64,000 nucleotides of DNA from Kordiimonas lipolytica (GTDB taxonomy: Bacteria > Pseudomonadota > Alphaproteobacteria > Sphingomonadales > Kordiimonadaceae): NCBI RefSeq assembly GCF_001550065.1, contig NZ_LRUB01000017.1, forward strand, positions 310,001-374,000. The letters run 5' to 3'. The position numbers and the translations under genes are program-made. Positions 63,357 to 64,000 of the stretch are shown in pieces (position 1 is the first letter of the stretch; each line of letters begins with the position of its first letter). The notes beneath the pieces were generated by a model. The model was given only the letters and a program-made list of their open reading frames with translations, was not told where the DNA came from and searched no databases.

Positions 63357-64000
63357 CGCGGCATGTGGGCTGCCGGGGTCAAGCCTTGGGATGTCAGAAA
63401 GGCCTGAAGCCTACCGTCCTTGATCAATTCCTCAAGATGGCTGTTGAAGCTTTCTATGAATGCCTCATTGGTTTCAGACCGATAGCAGACCAAGCCGATT
63501 TCAGTTGAATCAATCGAGAACCTCGGGTCAAAGGGCGGCAGGCCCGTGCCCAAGCTGTCAAATACAAACTTGGCGTCCGGCAAAACCGCTACCAGTAAAT
63601 CTGTCCGGCCTTCCAGAAGCATACGCGCTTTGCCAACTTCGTCCGACACGGCGACAAAGTTGGCCCCAGAGCCTTTGAGAAGCTTGGGTGCATCCGACCC
63701 CAGCGCAAAAGCAACTGTCAACCCTTTGAGGTCTTCGAGCCGGGCCGGTGGGTGGGTGCCATGTGGGCTGAAAATGCGGGACTGTGCCGCCACCACGCTG
63801 CGGCTGCCAACGAATTGGTCTGGCTTTTTAATCGTGCCTGTGCTGACCAGATAACCGAGGCTGTTTGGATAGAGGCAGTCTGCCTGCTTGGCAAGGAATG
63901 CACGTTTTGCTCGCTTATAAGGCAGGATTTCATAGTCAATCGAGCCAAGGCTTGTTGGCAAGACCAGTTTGGCAAGATCGTTATAGAAGCCGGTACCATT
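63347..64000 (-). CDS. Orphan periplasmic solute-binding protein (family 3), 5' end beyond the window
   Basis: The frame is open to the right edge, so the signal peptide and first residues are missing. Visible are TGFYNDLAKLVL, PYKRAKRAFLAKQADCLYPNSLG, and AVLPDAKFVFDSLGTGLPPFDP, which parallel the binding protein at 61847-62626 residue by residue. It is therefore a tandem paralogue. The ORF that appears to begin at 63961 has its own TTG, but homology continues further upstream. No transporter genes are visible. Confidence 0.8.
   Translation of the reverse strand, partial: NGTGFYNDLAKLVLPTSLGSIDYEILPYKRAKRAFLAKQADCLYPNSLGYLVSTGTIKKPDQFVGSRSVVAAQSRIFSPHGTHPPARLEDLKGLTVAFALGSDAPKLLKGSGANFVAVSDEVGKARMLLEGRTDLLVAVLPDAKFVFDSLGTGLPPFDPRFSIDSTEIGLVCYRSETNEAFIESFNSHLEELIKDGRLQAFLTSQGLTPAAHMPRQE

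Overview
The window looks like a chromosomal segment of a moderately GC-rich alphaproteobacterium. The support is a complete Caulobacter-type (cpa) Tad pilus locus, large TonB-dependent receptors of the sphingomonad/Kordiimonas kind, a HisN-type histidinol-phosphatase, and housekeeping genes (typA, proA, proB, proC, tRNA-Val). A marine lineage such as Kordiimonadales is my best guess, but it rests on gene content only. I see no phage, transposase, CRISPR array or rRNA.

Layout. 0.1-9.0 kb: minus-strand Tad (Flp) pilus operon in the order flp, cpaA, cpaB, cpaC, cpaD, cpaE, cpaF, tadB, tadC. 9.4-14.5 kb: two divergent, mirror-image sets of TadG/TadE-type proteins flanking one promoter region near 12.0-12.3 kb. 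14.6-21.1 kb: metabolic and stress genes (alpha/beta hydrolase, hisN, FAD oxidoreductase, three tiny stress-type membrane proteins, a chemoreceptor, a gamma-glutamylcyclotransferase-like protein, a small monooxygenase). 21.2-23.0 kb: a pentapeptide-repeat/membrane protein split by a frameshift at a run of eight C. 23.0-31.4 kb: an intergenic repeat, a 45-aa small protein, typA, an orphan periplasmic binding protein, a long noncoding gap with a probable small RNA, a TonB-dependent receptor and an N-formylglutamate amidohydrolase. 31.5-37.6 kb: tRNA-Val, a DUF502 protein, and the proline module (proB divergent from proC-proA, then putP). 37.6-42.2 kb: an archaic (Csu-like) chaperone-usher pilus operon. 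42.4-54.2 kb: scattered single genes (FetB-like permease, NirD-like Rieske protein, class V aminotransferase, a second probable small RNA, DUF1697, esterase, fatty acid desaturase, glutaminase, binding protein, serine hydrolase, exported truncated haemoglobin, DUF3034 protein). 54.3-56.6 kb: a two-gene acyl-CoA dehydrogenase operon. 56.7-64.0 kb: a tandem TonB-C protein, a third probable small RNA, a second TonB-dependent receptor, a PAS protein, an EamA exporter, and two paralogous orphan binding proteins flanking a small HTH gene.

How the parts fit. Two surface-fibre systems (Tad and archaic chaperone-usher) point to a surface-attaching lifestyle. The TonB receptors, TonB-C protein and orphan binding proteins point to scavenging of scarce solutes. 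proB/proC/proA with PutP suggest proline-based osmoadaptation. The least explained signals are noncoding: three intergenic regions (about 27.06-27.18, 45.52-45.66 and 57.66-57.77 kb) share one architecture of short GC hairpins, an exposed C/U-rich anti-Shine-Dalgarno tract and a rho-independent terminator, all on the plus strand. They may be members of one small-RNA family.
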